Shown here: piece after piece, positions 28,933-40,301 of the stretch
How positions within the stretch are numbered: the stretch's first letter is position 1
How the letters are laid out: every line of letters begins with the position of its first letter
Assembly: GCF_040869045.1 (NCBI RefSeq)
Contig: NC_090319.1
Span: 225,284,490 to 225,348,489, forward strand
Length of the DNA: 64,000 bases
Direction: 5' to 3'
Source: Eurosta solidaginis
Taxonomy: Eukaryota > Arthropoda > Insecta > Diptera > Tephritidae
Position numbers and translations under genes: made by a program
The notes under the pieces: generated by a model
Databases searched by the model: none
Told to the model about the DNA's origin: nothing
Seen by the model: the letters and a program-made list of their open reading frames with translations, nothing else

Positions 28933-31399
28933 TGTACCGTAGTACTTAGCCGCAAATATAATTTCATTTTTTTCCACTTTAATTTATAGCTCCTTTTAGT
29001 TTTTATTGATATTGTTTCCCCCTTTTTTTTGCTTGGCCACCACTGTTCCAACTTCAATATTCTACCTCTGTTAATGTCAAAAAAAAAAAAACATATGTTT
29101 TTGAACTGACTTATCGACACATATGGGAAACTCGAGGGTCTAATATAACTTCCTGAAGCAACCATCGTTCCTTTTCCTGTGGATATCTGATCGAATCAAC
29201 ATCGTGGTCGTGGTAAAGTTTAATTAGCAAATCGGGGTGAATTTATGATTAGACTTATAAAAGTCTAAATATCTAATAAAAGTGAAGTTGTGTGATATAT
29301 ATAAATATCCACTAAGTTTTATTAGATATAAAAGCTGAAATTTTTGTGTTCGATTGAATCGATAAATTCGGCAAGCCCGTACGACTGAATACACATTTTT
29401 TAATTATACTAACGTTCCTGTCGTCAGCATATCATAGCCACTTTGAGCAGGAGTACATACATATCTGTGATACTTTCTACACGAAAACAAACACCACATT
29501 TTTCCGAAAATCTATTTGCCAGCATATTTTTGCATCATATGCATGTGGGTTGCTTGTGCGAATCGCAAGCAACCCTCCCCTTTACTTCACCCGCATTCCG
29601 CTTCCACGGTGATAAGCATCAAGTCATCACCAGTTCCTGAAAATCTACATGCCCCTGACCTTCACCTAGGCCGTACATAAAATCTTGTTTTAACATACGT
29701 TTCATCATCGTTGGAGTCTTCAAAACCCCAAATCAATAAGGAAATGTAAATTATTCAACGAAAATGTAAAAATTAGATTTTTAATATACATACACATAAC
29801 ATATATATAATGTAAATTTGTTTAAGAGTTCCAACTCAAACTCGAAGAAACGAGTTCTTCTTCTTCGTTAGTTTAGGTTTAGAAACATAAAATTTGGATA
29901 CATAAAATGTTGCAGAGAAATTGGAATCAATTTTATAAAAGTTAATGAAATAACTAGTATTGTTATACTAGCAGATAGACTTAAAGAAAGCCTTAAAAAT
30001 ATTTAGGCCCTTTATTTTTACGATCCACTATAGTTAGCCAACTTCGAAAAGTTGGTCAAAATGCATTACTTACCAAAATGTAGTTAGCTAAACGCAAAAT
30101 ATAATATTTTTGTTGTTTTTGTTGCACAGCAGACTCTCCAGCATTTTACGATCAAACACATGTGAGTGAAGTGGACATGTTTGAGAGAGAGCTGTGTGAT
30201 GCAATATTAACAAAGGTTATATGACATCGTTCGAAGCAACCATTTATTATAGATATTTTTCTTAACTGAGTTCTCTTCATAATACTTTAATATTTAACAT
30301 GATTGCCAATATTTGCGGTTGACTAATATTATTAAGTCATTTTCTTTTGACCATTTAAACAATTATATTTTGTAATTGGCTTAGGAAATGTTTTAATTCT
30401 TATTTAAGGAATGGAAACACATCTCTCCAAGCAAGAAGATCTTCGACGCTGGGTAGAAGTAGAAATGCTATATATATATATGAAGATGAAATTATTTGTG
30501 ATTACCTAATGCCCCATATGCCTAATGTAAATTTACCAATTTATTAATATTGTATTTTTGATTATATATGCATATATACATTTAAGCACACGCCTGTATA
30601 TACATATGCATGTACATTTGTACATGAATAGATATTAATATATCAAGTGAAGTTTCCTTTTCTTCAAACATACAATCTTAGTGTGAAATACATTTTTTTT
30701 TTATTTTTTTTGCATATGCGTAATGATATCCGCGCATACATTTTTACATACATATGTATATTAATTTTCGATGGCAAGATACAATTCAGTGTATATGCAG
30801 TACTGATTATTGTTCTACCATGTAATTTTTTCTATACTTTCTTTCATATTACTTTATATTGTTTAAAATCAAAACCTATTTTGTGAGTTAAATTCAGGTC
30901 AGCTAGGCTAAAACTGAACAAACTTGTATAATGCATTGACTTTGTGAATAATAACTAATAATGTGTACATAAGTTTGTTTAACTTTGGTTTGTGACATGG
31001 GAGGTTAGTGGTAAAATAACGGGGCCTCAATAACATCCATGAGGCCAATGGTAGGGCGGGTACAGGGGCAGCAACCCATCGTTGCAACAATGAGCTGCCA
31101 TGCATAAAGATGAGTATACGGTGTGTCATATGGCTGAAGTGTGGCATGCAAGTGCGTTTGTCGTTTTCTTATTCTTCTTATGGTAGAGTATCCCAGTGTG
31201 CAAAACAATTTATTCTGTTTGACCATTGACTGGGGAGAGTAGTGCTGTGCCGTGATCACGTTTAAAGAATCCACGAACCTGAAGCTCCGGGTCTACACGC
31301 CAGTGCACACGCCGTAGTCATTGCACCTTGCCACAAGCACTGCTGCTCTTTTGTCCGTGAATGTGCCTATCGCCCACTCAGTCGATGAATATCATAACA
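28933..31399. mobile_element. 2.47-kb insertion with TG...CA ends and ACAT duplication
   Basis: The block begins TGTACCGTAG and ends ATCATAACA, and ACAT stands on both sides (28929-28932 and 31400-31403). The paralogous copy at about 27114-27118 has the same flanks with one ACAT, giving an exact empty site. Such ends and a 4-base duplication fit an LTR or an LTR element. I see no coding sequence and no internal LTR pair, so a very long solo LTR is one possibility. Small frames within (for example 30647-30886) look random. Confidence 0.55.
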
Positions 31400-32110
31400 A
31401 CATGTGTGTATCTGGAAATACTGTCATAAAGTGGGCATAAATTTGGTAGGGAATAGGACACTCCATTTCCGGGGCCAATATTTTTTTTTTGGGTTTGACC
31501 ATAAACATTTTTTTGGGCTTCACTTTTATAGCTAATTTAATGGTGGCACTTTTGCTTCCATCTTTTGTTCATCTTCTTTTTTTCATTCCTACTTTCGGTA
31601 TGACATTTATTTCTTTTTGATCCGTCGGTAATTCTTTACTACCACGTCTCCCTTTCAATTTTTCTTTGCAATTTCGCGGTATGCACGCTTCATTATTTTT
31701 CTCACATGTGGTTTTAACTTCTGTTAAAACAGGGTCTAGCTCGAAGTTAGCGAATTTTAAAATTTTTTTGTTGTTTTTTTTGTACTTAAATCCCCTTTAT
31801 TTCGCGATTATTGGCAAAATTGATTCCTGCCAACCTACCTCAGCCTCACACCCCGAGGGTGTACATGCACAGTGTGCCTTCAGCACCAAGAAAATTTTTT
31901 TTTTATTACACATTTTTTTTTAACTTTTAATTTTTGCGTTTTACCATCACGCGGGCAGCTTTGATACTGCCAAAGCACTCATTATCAAAGATCACCAGCG
32001 TGTGATCTTGGCTGAGAGTTTGAGGGTGGCTACCCTGAGTGTGGTCATAGTGGACATGTATGTTTGAGTTTTTTTGTTTCAGCTACTCAACTGCAGCGGC
32101 GCCGTTGGAT
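31400..32110. repeat. Internal duplicated segment, copy 2, second part
   Basis: Matches 27115-27837 (GTATCTGGAAATACTGTCATAA, GAATAGGACACTCCATTTC, AGGGTGTACATGCACAGTGTG, GATCACCAGCGTGTGATCTTGG). Near its end the primer-site-like GTTGGGCGCCA of copy 1 is changed to CAGCGGCGCCG. Beyond 32110 the sequence is unique to the right part of the insertion. Confidence 0.7.
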
Positions 32111-33310
32111 GAGAAGAGTAACTTGGTGAGTGTTTTGAGTGAAAGATTAAAATTTATCAAAATACACCTGTTTAGTTGTATGTACATGTGTTAGCACGAT
32201 TCCTGCTCTTGCAAAAATAGAACAGGAATTAGCAAATCAGAAAAATAAAAACAGATTGCAAAGAACAAATGTACATGCATGAAAAACGTCACAAACGTAC
32301 ATTTGCACTTACATACATATCTTTTATTTTCATATACACATAAATTCTTTTACTTTGATGACCTACTTTTGCTGTGTACATAATTGATCTTATGCTTACT
32401 TGAGCGGTTGCGGTAGATCAGGGATTATGTTACTTGATTTTTTTTTTTGTTCGCCTCTTTAGGATTTAGAATTAGCTCCTACTAATAATATTACATTGGA
32501 GTGGCCCACAAATTTTAATTTTTTTCATTTGAGTTCAGACACTTTTTCTATTAGTCGTAAGTATTTTTTTATTGAATTGAATTTGAAATGTATCTACTTC
32601 TTCTTGCACTCTCATGAATTTTTAATGTTCATTAATAATAAAAATATTTAGCATTAAATTTGAGCATTTTTTTTATTGTTACTTTGAGTAAATTTTTGAA
32701 ATCCCTGTCAAAGTATTTTGTATTAAACTCGGAGTTTAAAGTTTTTTTGGAATTGCTGAACTAGTAGCAGGGTGTTAGTTGATAATTTGTAAATCAAAAA
32801 CCTTGTAAATAAATTATAAGAATTATGTTTGGATGAAAATCTTAGACCTTTTCATAATGCAGGGCTAAATTCCCACTTTTGGTGTTGGTGCTGCGCTTGT
32901 GCGTGCAAGGTAAGGTGAAGGTGAGTGATAGGGAAATGACATATTGACGGACGGACAGACTTATGTCAGGCTTGGGGGCATTGTAAGTAGATAGGAGTCA
33001 GCACAGTGCCCACGGTGCGGTGCAAGTTGCACTGCAGAGGGAGGGTAGACTCCACGTGACGGGACAGGCCTTCATCTTTTTCTACCACTTACGCTTTCCC
33101 CTCTATAACTTTGCCCCTCACGTTTATTTCTATCTTTATCAGCTTTTTCTCTCCTTTCTATATATATGCAGGTATGAACCCTTTTTGTTCATGTGGCTGC
33201 GGGTGAGGTCGGTGGTGCAATACCCCGCGCAAAACGACGAGCTAGCCTGGGCCCGCAAGCATACCTGCTTGCCGGCGCTCCTCACCACCCAAACAGTCAG
33301 CCACGTAATA

Positions 33311-33907
33311 TAGTTTCAACCATTTATACAAGATATTTAGTTCATGTGGCATTTTGGCAAGTGCAGTATTAATATTATTTTCACTTATAAAAATTAATCC
33401 ATCATCCACAAAAAGTCTAATTTCACAACCTTCGATAGCATTGATTATGTCATTTATGTATATAAGAAATAATATAGGTGACAGCATTTATAACTGTTTT
33501 CTGCTTTCTCTTCTTCAAATAGTTGCGGAACCATTTAAGTTCAATATTAGTTATGCCAATCCGCTGCATTTTTTTATTAATATTTCTCTATCCACCGTTT
33601 CAAAAGCTCTTTTGAGGTCAAGGAAAACTGAAACCACTACTTTTTTGTTGTTTAGCTCTTCTTTCCAATCAGATATCACCAAGTTCAGCGCTGTCTCACA
33701 GGAATGTTTTTTCCTAAATCCTGACTGTTGGTAGACTAGTATATTATTTACTTCAAGATGATTCACCAACTGATTCTTAACAACGACTTCGAGAATTTTA
33801 GCACCACTTGGCAGGGTATTTATGGGTCTTAGTTCTTCAGGTTGCATTGTCTTTTTAACTTTTTGCACAGGTATTATTGTTGACGTTTTCCACATTTCAG
33901 GTACCAC
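33311..33907 (-). pseudogene. LINE-C reverse transcriptase, N-terminal and palm part
   Basis: PEMWKTSTIIPVQK, LRPINTLPSGAKILE, QSGFRKKHSCETAL and VVSVFLDLKRAFETVD (motif A) read from 33907 to 33551; then, after a frameshift or small loss near 33500-33550, SPILFLIYINDI and LFVDD (motif C) up to KWLKL at the junction. The VDD catalytic box has Phe-Val before it instead of Tyr-Ala. Motif B (QGS-type) lies in the disrupted part. The frame joins that of 24640-25346 across the insertion. Confidence 0.75.
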
Positions 33908-34782
33908 ACCATCTTCTAAGCTGTTATTGATTATTTGAGCATAGAAATATCCGGTATACGATATAAAATCTTTTAGTACACCTTCGGATAACAGTTTTAT
34001 TCGACCTATTTTATATTTAAAGTCTGTTAGGATATTAACTTTAATTTTGAATGGACTTGTGTATCCTCTAGTGCTATTTGACAGGTTTCGATGTTATTAT
34101 TAATTTCAACCACACTGTTTACAAAAAATCTATTTAGACCATTCGCCAGATCGGTTTCGTTTTCAACCAGTATGCCATCCAGTATCACCTTTTTTATCCC
34201 TTCGTTATCTTTAGTTTGGTTAACCGTTTGTTTGAGATATTTCCACATTTCTTTAGCATTATATTAATTCAAAATGATTTTATTCTCCATATACTTTATT
34301 TTTTTTAATTTGACTAATTTTTTGTAAGACCTATTTATATTTTTATATTCATCCCCTCTCCAGTTTGTAACGCACGCGTGTACATATTGTATTTATATTT
34401 ATTCATTCATACCAATTCTCTGTCATACCATTTATTCATTCATTAACTTGATATGCACTTCTTTCTCGTAGGTTAAACTTTCCATAGCCTGAATCATTAT
34501 ATTATTAATTAATTCGACTTTTACATCAATTGATAAGTTTATAGTAAAGTTGAAGTTAAATTATCTATGGATGCTTATTACAATATCACTATTATATTTG
34601 TCCCATGCTATGATTTCTTGGTCAGTCTCATCTTGTATACTTTGGACGTTTTAATATTAAATTTTATAGTTTCATGATCAGATATTTTGTATTCTTGCAA
34701 ATTATTACAGAGAATTTAATTCGAGTTTGAAAATAATAAATCAATTTTCGATTCACTTGTATCTGTGATTCGCATATAAAAT

Positions 34783-35346
34783 CTATTTTTGGCTCATCCC
34801 CATCACAGCAAATATCTCATTTAATTTAGTACTATATGTTGAAATGCAGTTCATGTTAATACTAAAATCACCGACTACTATATTATGGTTACTTTTTTCA
34901 TATTTATCAATTAGAATTTCATTTAGGTATTCAACAAAAGCTGCATCACTAGTGCTCGGCGAGTGGTACAGAACTCCAATCTGCCACTTTTTATCAACCT
35001 TCTTCAGTTTTATTACAATGCACCATACGTTTTCATTTATGTTATCTTTATAGATTACTTTAACATCAATTGTACTATGTACATAAACTAACACACCTCC
35101 TGTGTGCCTGCTATGGGAATCACATCTTATCATTTTATAGGTTGCTATTTTTAATTCATTGTCTAGAATATCTTTGGTTGTACATGTTTCAGAGCACAGT
35201 ATGATGCCTGGTCTATGAACTTCCGCCAACACTTCCAACTCTGATTTGTTAGCTACTAGGCTATTTATGTTTAAATAGATGCATTTAAAGTCATTGTTGA
35301 TGTCCTTTGTGGATCTTTTTTGGTACTTTGATACTCTACGTTGCAT
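34783..35346 (-). pseudogene. LINE-C endonuclease domain
   Basis: KCIYLNINSLVANKSELEVLAEVHRP at the start, then ILCSETCTT (catalytic Glu), GGVLVYVH, and VVGDFSINMN are the expected motifs of an apurinic-like endonuclease. The frame closes at 34783 soon after MNEIFAVMGM-type text, and the second half of the domain (SDHD-like motif) is degenerate in the following 500 bases, where 34027-34248 still shows the linker (MWKYLKQTVNQTKDN, ILVENETDLANGLNRFFV). Confidence 0.7.
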
Positions 35347-35391
35347 AACATTAGCATGGTCCAGGTGACCCAGTGGCCTGGTTGTTAGTTG

Positions 35392-36710
35392 CTAATATCC
35401 TAGCCTTTGTTTTTTTTTTACATTTAAGTGTTTTAAGTAGACAGAGCAATGTCTGCTATTGCACGGGTGATTGGTATCAATCCCTAGATTTAATTTATCA
35501 TTAGCTCTAATACAATTTATGCACATGTTTTTAGGTTGTTCCTTGCACTCCATGGGTTTATGTTTACCCAAGCATTTGCTACAAACATCTTCATTTTTGC
35601 ATTCACTAGCTTTATGGTTGTATCCTTTACATTTAAAACATATTGTTATATCAACACCATCGTATACTTTGCACCTTTCCCATCCTTTCAGTTTATCTAA
35701 TTTTAACGCTTCAGTAAATATTTCCACATCCACCTCAACTATTGCATTATAATAATTTTTGTGACTAAATTTAAAATTATATTGCTTAATAATTTTTACT
35801 TCACCCTGTTCAAAGCATTTATTTTGTTTTCGTAGACATTCAGTTAATTCATCACCATTCTCTTCAAATTGCATACCTGTTATAAATAGTCTTGGTTTAT
35901 ATTCAGGAGGTATCTTTATCTCATATTCATTGCTAATTTCTTTGTCCATTATTTCTTTTATTTTGTCTCTTTCATTTTCATCAACACTATCGATCACCAT
36001 AATACCATTATTACCAATTTTAATATCTTTAGTTCCTTAGGATTAATTTTATTGCTTAGATCTTTCTTGGTTTTTCACACGATTGTTTTACTTTCGGTTT
36101 AACAATAATAGGAGTACGTTTCTTTAATTCAGGCATTGTAGTATATTTGCTTTTGTTTTCAGCTTTTTTATTATTATTTTTCATTACTTCTGCATATGAC
36201 AGCCCTTTTTCCTTATTATTACTACTAATTTTCTTTATTTCGTTACATACCTTTTCATTGTCTTTACCAATTATTTCAGTTTTATTTTTCACTTCTTCTA
36301 TCATTTCATATAAGCTTTTTGTCTCACCAATTTTTTTTTTCAAAAAGCTTTTGTTATCTTTCCATAGTTGCTACTCTTTGAGTATATCGACCCTCTACAG
36401 CTTCCAATAAAGCCTTTATTTCATTTTGGCTTTTCTTCATCATCTCTGCAAACTCATATTTATACTCATTTAATATTGTATTGTTTTTCTTCACACTCAT
36501 TTGCATTTCTTGTAGCACCAAGTCTACATTCTGAATATATGTAACACTTTCATCACACATAAATCGTGCCATAGGTTTTTCCTCAAACATTTTACAACAA
36601 TATTTATCAACACATGCAAGGCTTAGATGGTACACTTTATTACACACACCCTCGCATCGTATACCTGTCTCTCCCCTTATAGAGTGATAGCATTTCGCGC
36701 ACATACTCAT
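35392..36710 (-). pseudogene. LINE-C ORF1: PHD finger, coiled coil, zinc knuckles
   Basis: Three frames together give an ORF1-like protein. 36354-36710 has CAKCYHSIRGETGIRCEGVC...YHLSLAC, a PHD-like finger, followed by a helical stretch. 36056-36343 is Lys/Glu-rich and probably coiled coil. 35392-36000 has an RNA-binding-like region and a Cys cluster (CFKCKGYNHKASEC, CSKCLGKHKPMEC, CINC, HPCNSRHC) ending in LGY. Shifts lie near 36350 and 36020. The frame of the last piece is shared with the start of ORF2, with about 14 codons between the ORF1 stop and the likely ORF2 start at 35346. Function in the family: RNA binding and RNP assembly. Confidence 0.65.
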
Positions 36711-37190
36711 TTTGCTTTTGCCTTATTTCGATTTACTTCACCGTTTATTAGTATATGTATGTGTTTAAATTTGTTTATTAAATAAATTTATTTGAGTCTT
36801 TTTCTCCTATTATATTAGGAATTCAATAACGTATTATTACATTATTTGTTACATTTTGTGAAGCGCGAACAAAACACTTTATTTTGCACAACTTTTATTA
36901 ATTTTTTAAAATGTTTTACACAATTTTCCTGCTCAAAAAATGTGCACAAGGTTTTCACATCCGCTCGCTACAATTTATTAGAAGGAATAACCGTGACAGA
37001 TTGCCTATGACAGCACTTATTTCTCTTTATCAATCACGCTTACGAATAAACTCAATCATAGACTAAAATAGGGGAATATTTTGAATGAGGTGCCGTGATT
37101 TTCAATTTTTTTTTTGGAGGGGTAAAAGGGTTCCTAAAAATGACAAAATCATTCGGAACTCTATGAAACTCTTAAGGCTTGGTTTCCTGG
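36711..37190. other. AT-rich region, possible LINE-C 5' UTR, no gene
   Basis: No reading frame or RNA gene is supported. The part next to 36710 probably belongs to LINE-C, but its 5' border cannot be set by a target duplication. Confidence 0.35.
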
Positions 37191-37660
37191 AAAGCGGTTC
37201 CGCTATATAGCGCCCGCTACATACGGAAGAGTACGTGTCAACAATCTTCCAATGTAAGTTATTTTGTGGAAACTAAGAAGGCGGTGAAGTTCACCGTAAC
37301 GTAATATAGCGGCAGGGCAAAAAATATTAGGGCCGTCATGACGGTACAAACTCGTTCGTCACCATTTTTTCTCACCGCCGCACTCAAAACGGTGAACAAT
37401 TTGTCAAATTTTTGATTTCTTTGACTAAACTAATAAAAACAAAAACAGTTTTTAATTTAAAGTTTTTGAGAAAACGTATAAAAATAAAAAAACAAAACTA
37501 TAGAAAACCCAAAAAATGTGGAAAATGGTGAAATCAAATTGACATGCATTGGCTGCGACCGTGGACCAACTTTACAATAAAGCGGTGCCGCTGATAACGG
37601 TAGGTAAATCGGGTGACAATTAACGGCCGGAATAGAGCAGCACCGCTTTTTGGGAAACCC
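37191..37660. mobile_element. 470-bp MITE with GGTTTCC...AAAGCGGT ends
   Basis: GGTTTCCTGGAAAGCGGTTCCGCT at 37191 is mirrored by the reverse complement of GGGTTTCCCAAAAAGCGGTGCTGCT ending at 37660. The interior also contains local dyads (CACCG/CGGTG). No coding capacity, and a target duplication was not clear. Confidence 0.5.
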
Positions 37661-38194
37661 ATATATGTAATACTTCTATATCACTACTACTGAACTGTGC
37701 AGCCTGTCGAACATTACAGTACAGATATACAACGAGAGAAGGAGACAAAATCTCAAGGCTGTCTTTAAATTTTTGTAAAAAAGGGGTTTAAATATATGTA
37801 TATTTCAAAAAGCCATCTTGCTTCGTCCAATATTTTAAATTAGGCTATTTCGATCTCCAAATGAAAGAGTAAGCTTTTGTTTTCCATCAGTATTATAAAA
37901 TTTTTATTGTTTTAAGAACTCCGCTGAATAGCAATACCGATTTGTGCTGTTTGCGCAGATATATGTATGTAAATGAGCCCTTAGTTCGTTATCTCTACAA
38001 GACGATTACTTAATCGTCACCAATAACTTGTTCACCAATTATCGTCTTAATGACTTTTGCCATGGTACAATAACCAGGTAAAAGCATAAGAGTTGCATTT
38101 TAATTGTTTTTTCATTCGAAGGTTGTCATAAAATGTCAAACTTTGTTTATGTTTACATTTTTTGTTTATTTACTTTTGATGTGAAAATTTATTA
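37661..38194. other. No gene; repeat fragment
   Basis: Contains the CACCAATAACTTGTTCACCAATT block at about 38018 shared with the region near 13850. The rest is AT-rich with no feature I can support. Confidence 0.35.
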
Positions 38195-38732
38195 GGTAAT
38201 TCTTTACTTTAGCTCACAACTACTAAAACTCGTCCAAAAATATCGGGAGAGGTGTCAAAAGACGCGCTTTGAACTAAGGACCACGAGTCCGAAAACGGAA
38301 ATTGAAAAGAAAGGTGTTCTGCGCAAAATTACTATGGATCCCATCCCCGGTTTCGGAGGTACCCGCGGGTCTTCTTTCGGTTTTTCGTTAAAATCTTTTG
38401 AACGAATTAAAATTTTTATTTTCCGCATTCGTATTATTAATACTGATGTCAAGACGCGTCGTTTGACACCTCCCTCGATATTTTTGGTAGCGTATTAGCA
38501 GTCGACCCCTCAACTAGACTATTACCTGCGCAAAAATATTATGGATTCCACCCTCGGTTTCGGAGCGCCCCGGTGCCATTTTTCAGTTTTTTGGGAACAT
38601 TTTTTGACAGAAATAAAATTTTTAATTTTCGCTTTCGGATTCGTCGTCCTGAGTCTAAAACGCATTTTTTGACACCTCTCCCGATATTTTTGCACGGATT
38701 TTTGCAGTTGTGAGCTAAAGTAAAGAATTACC
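38195..38732. mobile_element. 540-bp GGTAATTC-type MITE
   Basis: Inverted ends of about 75 bases: GGTAATTCTTTACTTTAGCTCACAACT at 38195 and its reverse complement ending at 38732, continuing through AAAATATCGGGAGAGGTGTCAAAAGA. The interior holds two subrepeats with GACGCGTCGTTTGACACC-like and GGTTTCGGAG-like text. It belongs to the same end family as 11886-12136. Confidence 0.6.
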
Positions 38733-39221
38733 CCGCAAGATCAAGGAAGAGGAAAAATTGGGAAAACGCTTGTGGCGTTAGCTTCCCTAAAATGGCTTAA
38801 TTTTTTCGCTCCATTTTCAGTCCTGTGACCTTATTGTGGGAGCTCAGAGAGTAAATTTGATGCCCAACTCCAGTCCATCGCTATATTTACCGTCTTTGAT
38901 GTAAATATTGTTTCCCGAATGTTGTAAGATAAAAAATATAATATAATTTTATGTTTGACTTAGCAGTGCTAATCAAGAGTTTGTGAAAAACGGAAGTTGT
39001 CTCATCGCCCCCAATATCGGACAATGCTTTCGCCGCTACAACGCGAAGGAAGGACGAAGGATAAATAATAAAGTCCCTTCCACATGTTCGCTTTTTTTTA
39101 AGTGACACCGTTGGAGCGAAAGGTCAGTACTTCGCGCGGAACAGCTGCAGCACACAAACGGATATGCATGATGTACCACTAATAAGCCGTGAAACCCAGA
39201 CGCAGTAACCTCTCCTAGTTT
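38733..39221. other. No recognisable gene before the histone-type signals
   Basis: A histone coding frame would be expected on the plus strand just upstream of 39222, but I cannot recognise one in any frame. The plus strand shows a short open stretch with STQTD and RETQTQ motifs at about 39150-39215, too short to call. The minus-strand frames (38887-39108, 39036-39233) are not recognisable. Confidence 0.3.
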
Positions 39222-39384
39222 CAGGGCCACCATTAGTTTACAAAGAGAGAAAATATGCTATACAAGTATACGCAAAACGGCCCTTATCAGGGCCACCACT
39301 AGTCAACAAAGAGAAAAAAAATGCTAAATAATTATACCTACGAAAAGAGGCCCTTATCAGGGCCACAAACAGTTTGCGAAGAGA
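39217..39384 (+). promoter_or_regulatory. Three tandem histone-type mRNA 3'-end signals
   Basis: GGCCCTTATCAGGGCC occurs at 39279-39294 and 39349-39364: a 6-bp stem with a four-base loop, followed by ACCAC or ACAAA, very like the histone stem-loop bound by SLBP. A third, degenerate copy (TTTCAGGGCCACCA) ends at 39228. Each is followed 12-13 bases later by a purine element (CAAAGAGAG at 39241, CAAAGAGAA at 39307, CGAAGAGAT at 39377), the position and type of the histone downstream element that pairs with U7 snRNA. The units repeat every 67-70 bases. The loop TATC differs from the usual TTTC in the two complete copies. No histone gene is seen upstream, so this may be a relic of one. Confidence 0.45.
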
Positions 39385-40301
39385 TAATGTTGCTATATAA
39401 TTATGCTTTACATGCTATAGATTTACTTTTGGATTATTTATATCATCCATATGATGACAAGAAAAAACTGGAGTATAACCGATACTGGAGTTGAAATCGG
39501 AAATATTCCAAGCCGAACTTTTACCGTAGCAGGTACCGATACCAGCAACCTAAAGCCGAAATTGCTACATAAGCCTCCTGGCTGGAGCCAGAAGGAAAAC
39601 CCGGAACCGTAATTGAAGTCAGTACTGCAACCGAACTAGTATCCAAAAATTAAACCGAAAGCAAAATCGGTTCCGAACAGAGGAGCCAAAAGAAAAATTG
39701 GATCAAAACAACCATGCAATGGCGCTGAACCCGAAAGTTCTGTGGCATAGCGACTCATTTGAAATTTTCAACACACCCGTGCTTTTTTTAATTAAAAAAG
39801 ATTACATCTAAAGACATGGAGTACATATCTTTCAAAGAAATCTGCACCTCAAATACCGACACGACGAGTTTCCAACGTTAAACGTTATTATGTATATATG
39901 TATCTTCGATATTTATTAGGTTACTAAATTACTTAATTTTTACTTTACAAAGTACATGAAATTTTAAAACAAATTAGTACTTATTCATGAACATACTATT
40001 AACTCAGCATTTTATATACAATCTCATCCCAAATTTTCAACATCTCTTGAAGACAGTAACGTTAGCACTCATACATACATGTATTGAAAATAAGGTCCAC
40101 CTCAAAAAACATTTAGCAATAGCATTTCCCAATATAATTTTAATACTACAAAATAACGACCTTAGGCAGATAAAGTAGGAACAATATAATTCCTAAAAAG
40201 TTGTATCTCACTTTACATTAAACTGCTTTGGAATATAAATACATACACTAAAAGATGCATACAATACAAAACGGTCCCTTATTTATATATCATAAACAAA
40301 A
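39385..40301. other. No gene seen
   Basis: A plus-strand stretch at about 39480-39600 (GVEIGNIPSRTFTVAGTDTSNLKPK) is briefly open and of more even base composition than its surroundings, but it is too short to identify. The remainder is AT-rich. Confidence 0.35.

Larger units (their letters stand above)
25349..33310 (+). mobile_element. 7.96-kb LTR-retrotransposon-like insertion in LINE-C
   Basis: The target duplication TAGT is at 25345-25348 and 33311-33314. The insert begins TGTAACGAC and ends CACGTAATA, short imperfect inverted ends like those of LTRs. Promoter-like signals lie near the left end (TATAAAAGG at 25881). No gag-pol was recognised. Internally it has a 1.7-kb segment present twice in direct orientation (26095-27837 and 27893-28932 plus 31400-32110), a 2.47-kb insertion in the second copy (28933-31399), and, between the copies, an inverted piece of the right terminus next to a tRNA-Lys-like primer site (27821-27892). 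I could not align matching left and right LTRs. It is best seen as a rearranged, non-coding LTR element derivative. Confidence 0.6.
33311..36710 (-). mobile_element. LINE-C, 5' part
   Basis: The minus-strand continuation of the LINE at 24561-25348. In order from 36710 downward: a PHD-like finger and coiled coil, a zinc-knuckle gag-like region, an endonuclease and most of the reverse transcriptase. Several frame changes make it inactive. AT-rich sequence up to about 37060 may be its 5' UTR, but the end could not be placed. Confidence 0.75.

Noticed and set aside
30647..30886. A hydrophobic 79-codon frame
   Set aside because: It is very AT-rich, lies in a non-coding insertion and is explained by base composition.
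27840..33310. A DNA transposon with 60-bp terminal inverted repeats
   Set aside because: The inverted similarity is real, but no target duplication is shared by these two ends, whereas TAGT flanks the larger block 25349-33310.
38887..39233. A histone gene upstream of the stem-loop signals
   Set aside because: No frame on either strand shows histone H1, H2A, H2B, H3 or H4 text.
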